A DNA stretch of 32,525 bases from an uncultured Anaeromyxobacter sp. (GTDB lineage: Bacteria > Myxococcota > Myxococcia > Myxococcales > Anaeromyxobacteraceae): positions 1 through 32,525 of the forward strand of contig CAIQRS010000105.1 of NCBI GenBank assembly GCA_903874275.1, given 5' to 3'. Every line of letters begins with the position of its first letter. The first letter of the stretch is position 1. Positions 8,479 to 17,567 of this stretch are shown in pieces. Below the pieces are notes generated by a model that worked only from the letters and a program-made list of their open reading frames with translations, was not told the origin of the DNA and searched no databases. The translations under genes were made by a program, and so were the position numbers.

Positions 8479-10014
8479 ATGGACATCCAGCCCTTCCTCG
8501 TCGCCGAGAACGTGCGCAGCACGGGGTGGTTCCGCCCCGAGCTGGTGCTCACGTTCGGAGCGCTATCGCTCTTCCTGCTCGACCTGGCCTGGCGCAGGAG
8601 CGAGTCGCGGGCCCGCCTGCTCTCGGCCGCCACCCTGACCGTCTTCGGCCTGGCGGCGATCCTGCTCTCGCTCCAGCCCGGCACGCCCCAGTCGCTCTTC
8701 AACGGGATGATCGCGAACGACGCCTTCGCGAACTTCTTCAAGTGGATCTTCCTGGCCGGCGGCGCGCTCACCGTGCTCATCGCCGGGCCGTCCCGGGCCT
8801 ATCCGCCCTCCCGCATCGGACCCTTCTACGCGCTGCTCGTCACCATCGTGCTGGGCCTCTTCCTCATGGCCAGCGCCACGGATCTATTGATGATCTACAT
8901 GGCCATCGAGCTGGTCTCGATGGTGAGCTACGCGCTGGCCGGCTACTCCAAGGGCGACCGCAAGGCCGCCGAGGCGGCGCTGAAGTACGTCATCTTCGGG
9001 GGCGTGGCCTCCGGGGCCATGATCTTCGGCATGAGCTACCTGTACGGGATGCTCGGCACCACCGACATCACCCGCTTCGCGGCGGCCATCGCGCAGGTCC
9101 CCACCACCCTGCCCCACCGGCTCGGGCTCATCCTGGGAGTGGTGCTGGTCTCCTCGGGCGTGGGCTACAAGATCGCCGCGGTGCCCTGGCACATGTGGGC
9201 GCCCGACGTCTACGAGGGCGCCCCCACCCCGTTCACGGCCTTCCTCTCCACCGGACCCAAGGCGGCCGGCTTCGCCCTGGCGGCCCGCCTGCTCTGGGGC
9301 GCGCTCGACACCCGCGGGTCGATGATGGGGCTGTCGGAGGCGGTCGGAAACATCCCCTGGCCGGCGGTGGTGGGCGTGCTCTCCGCCGTCACCATGACGC
9401 TCGGCAACTTCACGGCGCTCCCGCAGACGAACCTCAAGAGGCTTCTCGCCTACTCCTCCATCGCCCACGCCGGCTACGGGCTCATGGGGCTGGCCGCCAA
9501 CTCGTTCGTGGGCACGCAGGCGGTCATGGTCTACATGCTCGCCTACCTGATCATGAACCTGGGCGCCTTCCTGGCCGTCATCGTGGTCGAGCGCTTCACC
9601 GGCTCCCCCTCGATCTTCGAGTTCCGCGGACTGGGGCACCGCGCCCCGCTGGCGGCGGTCTCGATGGCCATCTTCCTCTTCGCGCTCACCGGCCTCCCGC
9701 CCTCCATCGGCTTCACCGGCAAGTACTGGCTCTTCGTGGCCGTGCTGGACCGGGTCTCGGGCCCGACCGGTGGCTGGTACGCGACGCTGGCCATCATCGC
9801 CGCGCTCAACACGGCGGTGGCGCTCTACTACTACGCGCGGATCCTGCGGGCGATGTTCTTCGAGGCGCCGCTCTCCGAGGTCGAGGTCACCTACCCGACC
9901 TCCTACAAGTGGTTGCTGGCCGGGTTCGCCGCGGCCACGGTGCTCTTCGGCATCTGGGTCACGCCCATCATGGACTGGACCCGGCTGTCGCTGGGGCAGT
10001 TCTACCGCGGGTGA
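8479..10014 (+). CDS. nuoN: NADH-quinone oxidoreductase subunit N
   Basis: NuoN is the third antiporter-like pump subunit and the last gene of the operon. The 511-aa product has MIYMAIELVSMVSYALAGY (TM5 Glu), VPWHMWAPDVYEGAPTPFTAF (TM7 region; the functional Lys lies just upstream in GVGYKIAAVPWH) and KRLLAYSSIAHAGYGLMG. The length is usual for the family (about 480-510). It follows nuoM by 18 bp, and a hairpin downstream separates it from a convergent gene, consistent with the operon ending here. Confidence 0.96.
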   Translation: MDIQPFLVAENVRSTGWFRPELVLTFGALSLFLLDLAWRRSESRARLLSAATLTVFGLAAILLSLQPGTPQSLFNGMIANDAFANFFKWIFLAGGALTVLIAGPSRAYPPSRIGPFYALLVTIVLGLFLMASATDLLMIYMAIELVSMVSYALAGYSKGDRKAAEAALKYVIFGGVASGAMIFGMSYLYGMLGTTDITRFAAAIAQVPTTLPHRLGLILGVVLVSSGVGYKIAAVPWHMWAPDVYEGAPTPFTAFLSTGPKAAGFALAARLLWGALDTRGSMMGLSEAVGNIPWPAVVGVLSAVTMTLGNFTALPQTNLKRLLAYSSIAHAGYGLMGLAANSFVGTQAVMVYMLAYLIMNLGAFLAVIVVERFTGSPSIFEFRGLGHRAPLAAVSMAIFLFALTGLPPSIGFTGKYWLFVAVLDRVSGPTGGWYATLAIIAALNTAVALYYYARILRAMFFEAPLSEVEVTYPTSYKWLLAGFAAATVLFGIWVTPIMDWTRLSLGQFYRG

Positions 10015-10020
10015 ACCAGG

Positions 10021-10047
10021 GCGGCGCCCCGCCGCTACGGGCGCCGC
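10021..10047. terminator. Hairpin between convergent nuoN and PHP gene
   Basis: GCGGCGCCC (10021-10029) pairs perfectly with GGGCGCCGC (10039-10047) around a 9-nt loop. There is no T-tract, so it may be an intrinsic-like or Rho-assisted bidirectional terminator. It sits just behind the nuoN stop and overlaps the stop codon and last codons of the minus-strand gene. Confidence 0.45.
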
Positions 10048-10886
10048 GCCTCCAGCCGATCGAGCTCGGCCGCCGACATCCGGGACGTCCCCAGGAAACG
10101 GTCCGGGGAGACCAGTTCCCCGTGGAAGTCGGTCCCCGCCGTGCAGACCAGGTCCACCGTCCCCGCCACCTCGCGGTACCGGGCAGCCTGCTCGGGGTGG
10201 TGCTCGGGGTGCTCCGCCTCGACCCCGTCGAAGCCCATGGCGCGCAGGCGCCGGAGCTCCAGCGCCTGCACCTTCGACGGCCCGGGGTGGGCCAGCGTCG
10301 CGACCCCCCCGGCCCGCCGGATCATCGCCACCGCATCCTCCACCGTGAGCCGGAACCGCCCCACGTAGCAGGGTCGTCCGTCCCCCAGGAACTTGTCGAA
10401 GGCCTCCCGGACCGTGAGCACGGCGCCCGCCTCGACCATGGCCCGGGCCACGTGCGGACGGCCGATGGTCTTCCCACCGCTGCAGGCGACGATGGCCTCC
10501 TCGGTCACCGAGACGCCCTGCTCGGCCAAAAGCCGGACGATCTTCCGGACCCGGCCGCGCCGGTGGTCGGCCAGCATGTCCTCGAACCGGCACAGTTCCG
10601 GATGGACCGGGTCGATGAAGTGGCCCAGCACGTGGACTTCCCGCTCGTCGAGGAGGGCGGAGAGCTCGATCCCGGGAATGAAGCGGAGATCCAGGTCCTT
10701 GGCCGCCGCGGCGGCGGGGAGGAGCCCTGCCACGGTGTCGTGATCCGTGAGCGCCCAGGCCACCGTCCCCGCCTTCGCCACCCTTGCCGCGACCTCCGGC
10801 GGAGCGTACTGTCCATCGGAGGCAGTAGAATGAGTGTGCAGGTCGATAATGTCGATGATACCGTCGTGGACCGGTCCGTTCGTCAC
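10035..10886 (-). CDS. PHP-domain phosphoesterase (RNase AM / TrpH / YciV-like)
   Basis: Enzymes of this family are metal-dependent phosphoesterases. The YciV/TrpH branch removes nucleotides 5'-to-3' from short RNAs and 3',5'-nucleotide bisphosphates. The PHP metal-binding motifs are present in order: DLHTHSTASDG, TDHDTV, GIELS, EVHVLGHF, TLAHPG and GTDFHG. The chosen GTG start at 10886 gives 283 aa, the usual length for the group. An in-frame ATG at 10952 would overlap the divergent regulator by about 20 bp and adds a Cys-rich leader with no family counterpart. Neither start has a strong ribosome-binding site. The gene is divergent from an Rrf2-type regulator, but a regulatory link is unproven. 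Confidence 0.85.
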   Translation of the reverse strand: MTNGPVHDGIIDIIDLHTHSTASDGQYAPPEVAARVAKAGTVAWALTDHDTVAGLLPAAAAAKDLDLRFIPGIELSALLDEREVHVLGHFIDPVHPELCRFEDMLADHRRGRVRKIVRLLAEQGVSVTEEAIVACSGGKTIGRPHVARAMVEAGAVLTVREAFDKFLGDGRPCYVGRFRLTVEDAVAMIRRAGGVATLAHPGPSKVQALELRRLRAMGFDGVEAEHPEHHPEQAARYREVAGTVDLVCTAGTDFHGELVSPDRFLGTSRMSAAELDRLEARRP

Positions 10887-10896
10887 GCCGGCGTCA

Positions 10897-10918
10897 TATA
10901 ACCCCCGAACCCAGGGGT
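10897..10918 (+). promoter_or_regulatory. Possible -10 and overlapping dyad upstream of the Rrf2 gene
   Basis: TATAAC at 10897-10902 resembles a -10 element. The dyad ACCCC (10901-10905) / GGGGT (10914-10918) overlaps its downstream edge. A convincing -35 is not seen. The position is suitable for autoregulation of the regulator, or for the divergent PHP gene. This is inference from symmetry and position only. Confidence 0.3.
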
Positions 10919-10932
10919 GCCAGGGAGTCCCG

Positions 10933-11409
10933 ATGCAGCATGTGCTCCGCATCTCTCGAAAGATCGACTACGCCATCCGGGCCATGATCCACCTGGCCAC
11001 CATCCCCGAGGGGACGGTCGTGCCCTTTCGCGAGATCGGCCGGCAGATGGACGTCCCCGAGGACTTCCTCGCCAAGATCCTGAAGACACTGGTCGATCAG
11101 GGAATCGTCCGCTCCACCCGCGGACCGCACGGCGGCTACAAGCTGGCACGTCCGGCCGGGGCCATCAGCGTCCTCGAGATCATCGAGGCCGCCGAGGGGC
11201 CCGTGGCCATCAACGTCTGCCTCGACGACGACGACGCCTGCGGGCGCCAGCCCATCTGCAACATGTCGGCGGTCTGGCGCGAGGGACAGGAGCGAATGCT
11301 CGACGTCTTCCGGCGCACCTCCCTCGCCTCCCTCGCCGACCGGCCGGTGCGGATCGAGGCCCTCCCGGTCAACCTTCCGACGACCACGGCAACCGCGACC
11401 AGTCCCTGA
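10933..11409 (+). CDS. Rrf2-family transcriptional regulator, probable Fe-S sensor
   Basis: This is a winged-helix regulator of the IscR/NsrR/Rrf2 family, 158 aa. The N-terminal helix-turn-helix region (KIDYAIRAMIHLA, FREIGRQMDVPEDFLAKILK, GIVRSTRGPHGGYKLARP) is typical. Three Cys, at residues 96, 103 and 109, have spacing C-x6-C-x5-C, close to the [2Fe-2S]-ligating Cys triad of IscR-type proteins, so cluster binding is likely. The ATG at 10933 is preceded by AGGGAG at 10922-10927. No isc/suf genes are in view, so the ligand and targets (iron, redox or NO) cannot be deduced from neighbours. Confidence 0.9.
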   Translation: MQHVLRISRKIDYAIRAMIHLATIPEGTVVPFREIGRQMDVPEDFLAKILKTLVDQGIVRSTRGPHGGYKLARPAGAISVLEIIEAAEGPVAINVCLDDDDACGRQPICNMSAVWREGQERMLDVFRRTSLASLADRPVRIEALPVNLPTTTATATSP

Positions 11410-11410
11410 A

Positions 11411-11434
11411 CTCAAGGGATTCTGGGTACTTGAG
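11411..11434. promoter_or_regulatory. Dyad element between Rrf2 gene and DHS-like gene
   Basis: CTCAAG (11411-11416) and CTTGAG (11429-11434) form perfect 6-bp inverted arms separated by 12 bp, directly after the regulator's stop and about 60 bp before the next start codon. It could be an operator for the downstream gene or a weak hairpin. It has no T-tract. Function unknown. Confidence 0.25.
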
Positions 11435-11492
11435 CAGGCTCCACGGGATTCGTTGACGGCGGGCGGTCGCTCGGAGAGGATCCGCGCCCGCC

Positions 11493-12641
11493 ATGCCGAC
11501 GAAGCCGACCCCGAAGCAACTCCGAAAGCGCTACCTCTCCCGCCCCCCCGTCGAGCCCATGCGGCTCCGCAAGGGGATGTCGGTCGTGGACCTGGTGGAC
11601 GTCTACCGAAGGGCGGGCGCCTTCAACGGCGGCCGCCTGGCCGAGGGGTGCGACCTCTTCGGGCGGATGATCGACGCCAACGCCACCATCGCCCTCACCG
11701 TGACCGGTGCCATGGCGCCAGCCGGCCTGGGCGGCGCCATCCAGGCCATGATCGAGGCGGGGTTCGTGGACCTCATCGTGTCGACCGGCGCGAACCTCTA
11801 CCACGACTTCCACTTCGCCCTGGAGCTGCCGGTGGTCCAGGGGCACTTCCAGGTGGACGACCGGGAGCTCTACCGGGCCGGCATCGAGCGCATCTACGAC
11901 GTCTTCATCACCGAGGACTCCCTGCTCGACACCGACGCCTTCGTGCGCGAGGCGCTCGAGAAGGCGCCGCCCGAGCTGCGCGGGCGCATCTCCACCCCGC
12001 GGCTCCACGACTACCTTGGGCAGCTCATCCTCCGGAACGCCCCCCAGCCGCAACGCTCCTGGGTGGCCACCGCCGCGAAGCACCGGGTCCCCATCTTCAC
12101 GAGTTCCCCGGGCGACTCGTCGATCGGGATGAACGTGGCCGCCATGAAGCTGCGGGGCGGGCAGACCACCATCGACCCCGACCTCGACGTCCTCGAGTCC
12201 ACGGCCATCGTCTACGACGCCGACGTGAACGGGGTGGTGATCCTGGGGGGCGGCTCGCCGAAGAACTTCTACCTCCAGACCCAGCCCACCCTCTGGCAGA
12301 TCCTCGACCTGAACCGGGGTGGCCACGAGTTCGTGCTGCAGATCTCCACCGACTCCCCGCAGTGGGGCGGGCTCTCCGGCGCCACCCCCAGCGAGGCCAT
12401 CAGCTGGGGCAAGGTGCAGGCCGACATGCTGAAGAACCACGTGGTGGTCTACTCCGACTCGACCATCTCGGCCCCCATCGTCTTCGCCTACGCGCTCTCC
12501 ACCCGGAAACCTCGCAAGCAGCGTCGGCTCCTCGACCGGCTCGACGGGCTCTACCGCAACCTCGAGAAGGCCCACGAGAAGCGCCACCCCGGCTCGGGAG
12601 CGATGCGGGACGTGGGGAAGGCGACGCGGAAGTCGAGGTAG
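11493..12641 (+). CDS. Deoxyhypusine synthase family protein
   Basis: The 382-aa product belongs to the deoxyhypusine synthase (DHS) fold family, which transfers an aminobutyl group from spermidine in an NAD-dependent reaction. In bacteria the eukaryal acceptor eIF5A is absent, and some relatives act as homospermidine synthases. Seen here: the NAD/substrate region SVVDLVDVYRRAGAFNGGRL, TGAMAPAGLGG, VSTGANLYHD, TSSPGDSSIG, and GGGSPKNFY with Lys257 aligned to the catalytic Lys of DHS. A late WGGLSGATPSEAISWGKV corresponds to the SGARPDEAVSWGK region. A GGAGAGG lies about 14 nt before the ATG. The C terminus is Lys/Arg-rich. The real acceptor substrate cannot be read from the sequence. Confidence 0.88.
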   Translation: MPTKPTPKQLRKRYLSRPPVEPMRLRKGMSVVDLVDVYRRAGAFNGGRLAEGCDLFGRMIDANATIALTVTGAMAPAGLGGAIQAMIEAGFVDLIVSTGANLYHDFHFALELPVVQGHFQVDDRELYRAGIERIYDVFITEDSLLDTDAFVREALEKAPPELRGRISTPRLHDYLGQLILRNAPQPQRSWVATAAKHRVPIFTSSPGDSSIGMNVAAMKLRGGQTTIDPDLDVLESTAIVYDADVNGVVILGGGSPKNFYLQTQPTLWQILDLNRGGHEFVLQISTDSPQWGGLSGATPSEAISWGKVQADMLKNHVVVYSDSTISAPIVFAYALSTRKPRKQRRLLDRLDGLYRNLEKAHEKRHPGSGAMRDVGKATRKSR

Positions 12642-12648
12642 CGCGAGT

Positions 12649-12669
12649 GGGCCGGCGTCGCCGGCCCTT
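12649..12669 (+). terminator. Hairpin after DHS-like gene
   Basis: GGGCCGGCG (12649-12657) pairs with CGCCGGCCC (12659-12667) and is followed by TT. It begins 7 bp after the stop codon. The rest of the stretch to 12820 is GC-rich non-coding DNA between convergent genes, with no further feature recognised. Confidence 0.5.
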
Positions 12670-12820
12670 GCGAGGTGCCGGCGACGCGGCCCACGGCGAC
12701 CGCGTGCACATTCCTCGAAGCGTGCGCGCGCGAGTCGCCTTCGGGCTCGCATTCCCCAGCCGGCGGGGGCGCCACTCGGAGCGGCGGCACCCCGGTATTC
12801 GGGCCCGAAGGCGATCCTCG

Positions 12821-13534
12821 TCAGCGCGGCACGCGCCGGTCCAGCCGCTCCTGCGCCGCCTCGAGCCTTTGCCGGAAGGTGGGGTCGGAGAGCAGGCGCA
12901 GGGCTTCCGGGGAACGGGCCACGTCGCCGCGCCCCGCCGCCCGGACCTCGTCCACCAGCGCCCGGACCCGCGGATCGGCGAGCAGCGCCCGGAGGTCGGG
13001 GTCGGCGGAGAGGCGCCCCACCGCGCCCGGCTTGTCGGCCGCCGCGAGGAGCGCCGCCAGCCCCTCCTCGGCGCGGCGCCGCCACTCGCCGAGGAGGTCG
13101 TTCTCCCGCACCAGCCCGGCCAGGTCGCTCTTCCCGAGGGCCGACTGCCAGTGATCCGGAAGGGAGGGCGCCACCGCCTCGGCCACGGCGAGCCCGACCC
13201 ACGCCGCCGCGGCCGCCGCGAGCCCCGCAAGCAGCGCTCCGGCTGCCCGGTCCACCGGGCGCCCCTCCCCCTCCCGGTTGCGGGAGAGCTTCCGGCCGAC
13301 CCAGGCGACGACCCCCGCCACCACGACGAAGAGCAGGACCGCCGCCACCGCCCGGGAGGCCGAGGTGGGCAGGACGCCGGAGAGCAGCCGCGCCACCGGC
13401 CCGGAGAGGTGGCGCGCCGCCAGCCACCCGAGCGCCGCACCGGTGAAGAGGAAGAGGGGGCGCAGGAGGCCCGCCATCGCCCCGAGGGCCGACGACACCG
13501 CGAGGAAGAGCAGCAGGGCCGCGTCGAGGAGCAC
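12821..13534 (-). CDS. CvpA-like membrane protein
   Basis: The 237-aa product has about four hydrophobic segments (roughly residues 4-22, 25-42, 61-80 and 96-118). They are followed by a C-terminal helical, charged region of about 115 residues with repeated short Leu/Arg segments ending in AQERLDRRVPR. The N-terminal half resembles the CvpA/colicin-V-production family, which has no firmly assigned molecular role. The start is GTG at 13534, 6 bp after the stop of the J-domain gene, so it is probably co-transcribed with the Hsp70/J pair. The C-terminal extension is not part of the usual CvpA domain. Confidence 0.65.
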   Translation of the reverse strand: MLLDAALLLFLAVSSALGAMAGLLRPLFLFTGAALGWLAARHLSGPVARLLSGVLPTSASRAVAAVLLFVVVAGVVAWVGRKLSRNREGEGRPVDRAAGALLAGLAAAAAAWVGLAVAEAVAPSLPDHWQSALGKSDLAGLVRENDLLGEWRRRAEEGLAALLAAADKPGAVGRLSADPDLRALLADPRVRALVDEVRAAGRGDVARSPEALRLLSDPTFRQRLEAAQERLDRRVPR

Positions 13535-13540
13535 GGCGCC

Positions 13541-14092
13541 CTACTTGATCCGGAAATCGTGCTTGGGCCGGTTCTTCTCGGCCTGGACGAGCAACTCCTT
13601 GAAGCGCTCGTTGCCCGGCTCGTAGGCCAGCGCCATCTTCATGTTCCGCTCCACCCCCTCCCAGCGTCCGGCCTGCGCGTCGGCCAGCGCGGCCGAGTAG
13701 AACTTCCGCCCGTTGGGGGTCTGCCCGAGTTGCTCGACGGCCCGCTTCTTCTGGGCCTCCTTCACGGCGGCCTCGTCGTCCTCGGAGAAGCGGAGCTTGC
13801 CGGCCCGGTCCGGACCGGCCAGGTCGCCGGCGTACTTCTTCCGGCGCGCGTCATCGCGCAGCACGGTGTAGGCCTCGTTGATGCGCCGGTAGATGCGCCC
13901 GATCTGCTCGCGGAACGGGGTGTCGTCCACGGCAGCGTAGCGGTCGGGGTGGTACGTTCGCGACTCGCGGTGGTAGGCGGCGCGGATCTCCGCCGGCGTC
14001 GCCGCCGCGGCGAGCTTCAGGACGGCGAAGTAGTCGAGCTGGTCGAGCGCCTCGGCCAGCGTCTCGACCTCGATCCGGAAGGCAACGTCCAT
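13541..14092 (-). CDS. J-domain co-chaperone-like protein
   Basis: This 183-aa protein has a J domain beginning after an 18-residue leader: YFAVLKL..ATPAEIRAAYHRESRTYHPDRY with the HPD triad at 48-50, and INEAYTVLRDDARRKKY closing the domain near residue 88. J domains stimulate Hsp70 ATPase activity. There is no Gly/Phe-rich or zinc-finger region, so it is not DnaJ proper. The C-terminal part (about 120-178) looks like one or two TPR-type helical pairs (FYSAALADAQAGRWEGVERNMK). It lies 19 bp downstream of the Hsp70 gene, its obvious partner. Confidence 0.85.
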   Translation of the reverse strand: MDVAFRIEVETLAEALDQLDYFAVLKLAAAATPAEIRAAYHRESRTYHPDRYAAVDDTPFREQIGRIYRRINEAYTVLRDDARRKKYAGDLAGPDRAGKLRFSEDDEAAVKEAQKKRAVEQLGQTPNGRKFYSAALADAQAGRWEGVERNMKMALAYEPGNERFKELLVQAEKNRPKHDFRIK

Positions 14093-14111
14093 CGCGGTGC
14101 GAAGGCTCCCC

Positions 14112-15713
<1,602 letters not shown>

Positions 15714-15739
15714 GGACCTTCCGTCAAAGGAGTGGCGGG

Positions 15740-15769
15740 ATCGTAGGCGCGCCCCGCGCGGGCTGTCAA
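15740..15769 (-). promoter_or_regulatory. Sigma70-type promoter of the Hsp70-J-CvpA unit
   Basis: Read on the minus strand: a perfect -35 TTGACA (15769-15764), an 18-bp spacer and -10 TACGAT (15745-15740), placing transcription start about 20 bp before the Hsp70-like ATG. The -35 overlaps the stop codon of the upstream dGTPase-like gene, so the chaperone unit can be expressed independently of it. No CIRCE-type inverted repeat is seen. Confidence 0.6.
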
Positions 15770-16815
15770 ACGATCGCCCACGGGCGCGGCACGAAGACCT
15801 TCTCCCAGGTCTCCATGGCGAAGCGGTCGGTCATGCCGGAGACGAAGTCGGCGACCGCCCGGGGCAGGTCCTCGCCCGGCCGGGGCGCCACCCCGAAGCG
15901 GGCCCGGAGCCGTTCCCCGTCCTCCAGGCACCAGCGGTGCAGGTCCTCGAGGATGCGCTGGGCCTTCTTGAACTCGTCCTGGACCACCGGGTTCTCGTAG
16001 ACGCGAGCGTAGAGGAACTCGCGCAGGGCGAGGAGCGCGCCGTGCACCTCTCCCGACATGGCGATGTGCCCTCCTCCGTCGATGTCGGACGAACGGATCA
16101 CGTCGCCGATGAGGGTGTGCAGCCGCACCGAGTGGCGGTCGCCGAGGACCGAGGCGATCGCGCGGGGGACTTCCTCCTCCCGCAGGAGACCGCCCCGCAC
16201 GGCGTCGTCGAGGTCGTGGTTCACGTAGGCCACGATGTCGGCCAGGCGGACGATCTCGGCCTCGAGCGTCAGGGCCTTGACCCCGCCGCCGGCCATGAGG
16301 ACGTTCCCGCGCCCCTTGGAGTGGCGCAGGATGCCGTCGCGGACCTCGACCGTGAGGTTCAGCCCCTCCCCCTCCTTCTCCAGCACCTCCACCACCCGCA
16401 CCGACTGCTGCACGTGGTGGAAGCCGTGGGGCATCACCTGGTTCAGCACCCGCTCGCCGGCGTGGCCGAAGGGGGTGTGCCCGAGGTCGTGCCCCATCAC
16501 CATGGCCTCGACCAGCATCTCGTTGAGCCGCAGCGCCCGGGCGATGGATCGCCCCACCTGCGCGACCTCCAGCGTGTGGGTGAGCCGGTTGCGGTAGTGG
16601 TCCCCACGCGGCGCCAGGAAGACCTGGGTCTTGCCCATGAGCCGCCGGAAGGACTTGGAGTGGAGGACGCGGTCCCGGTCCCGCTGGTAGGCGGGGCGCA
16701 TGTCGTCCTCCGGATCCTCGCGATCGCGGCCGCGGGTGTCCCGGGAGAGCGCGGCCCGGGGGTGCAGGCTCGCGACCTCCTGCTCCTCGAGCATCGCGCG
16801 GATCGTGGGAGGCAT
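15766..16815 (-). CDS. dgt: dGTP triphosphohydrolase-like HD-domain protein
   Basis: The family hydrolyses dNTPs (typically dGTP) to nucleoside and triphosphate. The 349-aa product has the N-terminal signature AYQRDRDRVLHSKSFRRLMGKTQVF and an HD metal centre consistent with His80 (RLTHTLEV), His109-Asp110 (MGHDLGHTPFGHAGE) and Asp193 (LADIVAYVNHD). The length fits the shorter dGTPase-like class. The start was set at the ATG at 16815, 14 bp after the CPBP gene. The open frame continues far upstream, but that extension has no family similarity and runs over other genes. The next in-frame Met (residue 8) is an alternative. Confidence 0.9.
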   Translation of the reverse strand: MPPTIRAMLEEQEVASLHPRAALSRDTRGRDREDPEDDMRPAYQRDRDRVLHSKSFRRLMGKTQVFLAPRGDHYRNRLTHTLEVAQVGRSIARALRLNEMLVEAMVMGHDLGHTPFGHAGERVLNQVMPHGFHHVQQSVRVVEVLEKEGEGLNLTVEVRDGILRHSKGRGNVLMAGGGVKALTLEAEIVRLADIVAYVNHDLDDAVRGGLLREEEVPRAIASVLGDRHSVRLHTLIGDVIRSSDIDGGGHIAMSGEVHGALLALREFLYARVYENPVVQDEFKKAQRILEDLHRWCLEDGERLRARFGVAPRPGEDLPRAVADFVSGMTDRFAMETWEKVFVPRPWAIV

Positions 16816-16829
16816 GGATCTGGACCTAA

Positions 16830-17567
16830 TCACCGGTGACCTGCAAGGCTCGCCTCGAGGAAGAGGACGAGCAGGTTGGAGAGGGCGTGGGCCACCGCCG
16901 GCGCGACGACCCCGCCGGTGCGGGCCCGGAGCCAGCCGAAGAGGAGCCCGGGGAAGAAGGTCGCGAGCCGCCAGGGCTGGAGCGTCACCATGTGGCCGGC
17001 GGCGAAGAGGGCCTGGGTGGCCAGGAAGCCAGGTCCGATCTCGGCCCCCAGGACGAGGCGGGAGGGGCCCTTCCGGCCCCAGGAGGTCTGCATGAATCCC
17101 CGGTAGAAGAGCTCCTCCGGGAGCGCGACCACCAGGAACTGGACGACCACGGCGAGCGCGAACCCGGGCGGCAGGCGCGGCGCGAACGTGGCGGGGATCC
17201 CGGCCAGGCGGGCGCCTCCCACGAGCAGCACCGCGAAGAGGGGGAGGACGACCACCGACACGGCGAGGCCGGATGCGGCGGCGCGCCCCCAGGCCCGCCA
17301 GGTCCGGGGATCGCGTATCCCCCACCAGGGCAGCCCGTACTCCTGCCACCCCTCCCCCCGGGCCCGCAGGATCCGGTCCGGCACCAGGATGAAGAGCAGC
17401 GCGGCCAGCCCTGCCAGGTTGCCCCGGAGGAGTCCGGTCGGCTCGACCCCGGCGAGGGCCGACGCGACCCCGATCCCGCCCACCACCACACACCAGGAGA
17501 GGAGGAGTTCCCGGGTGGTCGGGGGAGGTCCCCCGGTGTGCGTGGCCGGTGCTATCCTCGGCATCAT
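16830..17567 (-). CDS. CPBP-family intramembrane metalloprotease
   Basis: This polytopic membrane protein of 245 aa belongs to the Rce1/CAAX-protease-and-bacteriocin-processing (ABI) family. The three diagnostic motifs are present: EELFYRGF (Glu151-Glu152...Arg156), FAAGH (Phe188...His192) and HALSN (His227...Asn231), which together form the metal-dependent active site. Six to seven hydrophobic segments are apparent. The substrate is unknown; bacterial members process diverse targets or have unassigned roles. The first ATG overlaps the start codon of the divergent Memo-like gene by 2 bp, so the true start of one of the two may lie further in. Neither has a strong SD. Confidence 0.87.
   Translation of the reverse strand: MMPRIAPATHTGGPPPTTRELLLSWCVVVGGIGVASALAGVEPTGLLRGNLAGLAALLFILVPDRILRARGEGWQEYGLPWWGIRDPRTWRAWGRAAASGLAVSVVVLPLFAVLLVGGARLAGIPATFAPRLPPGFALAVVVQFLVVALPEELFYRGFMQTSWGRKGPSRLVLGAEIGPGFLATQALFAAGHMVTLQPWRLATFFPGLLFGWLRARTGGVVAPAVAHALSNLLVLFLEASLAGHR

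Noticed and set aside
4434-10901. A plus-strand open frame of over 2,000 codons running across nuoL to the PHP gene
   Set aside because: It is rich in Arg/Pro/His/Gly and overlaps five well-supported genes in other frames. Such frames are expected where third positions are almost always G or C.
12642-12820. Additional small gene in the gap between the DHS-like and CvpA-like genes
   Set aside because: Apart from the terminator hairpin, the gap has no start with a ribosome-binding site and no recognisable product. Frames crossing it are shadows of the flanking genes.
15714-15765. CIRCE-like heat-shock operator upstream of the Hsp70-like gene
   Set aside because: No inverted repeat resembling the CIRCE arms is present; only the sigma70-type promoter is supported.
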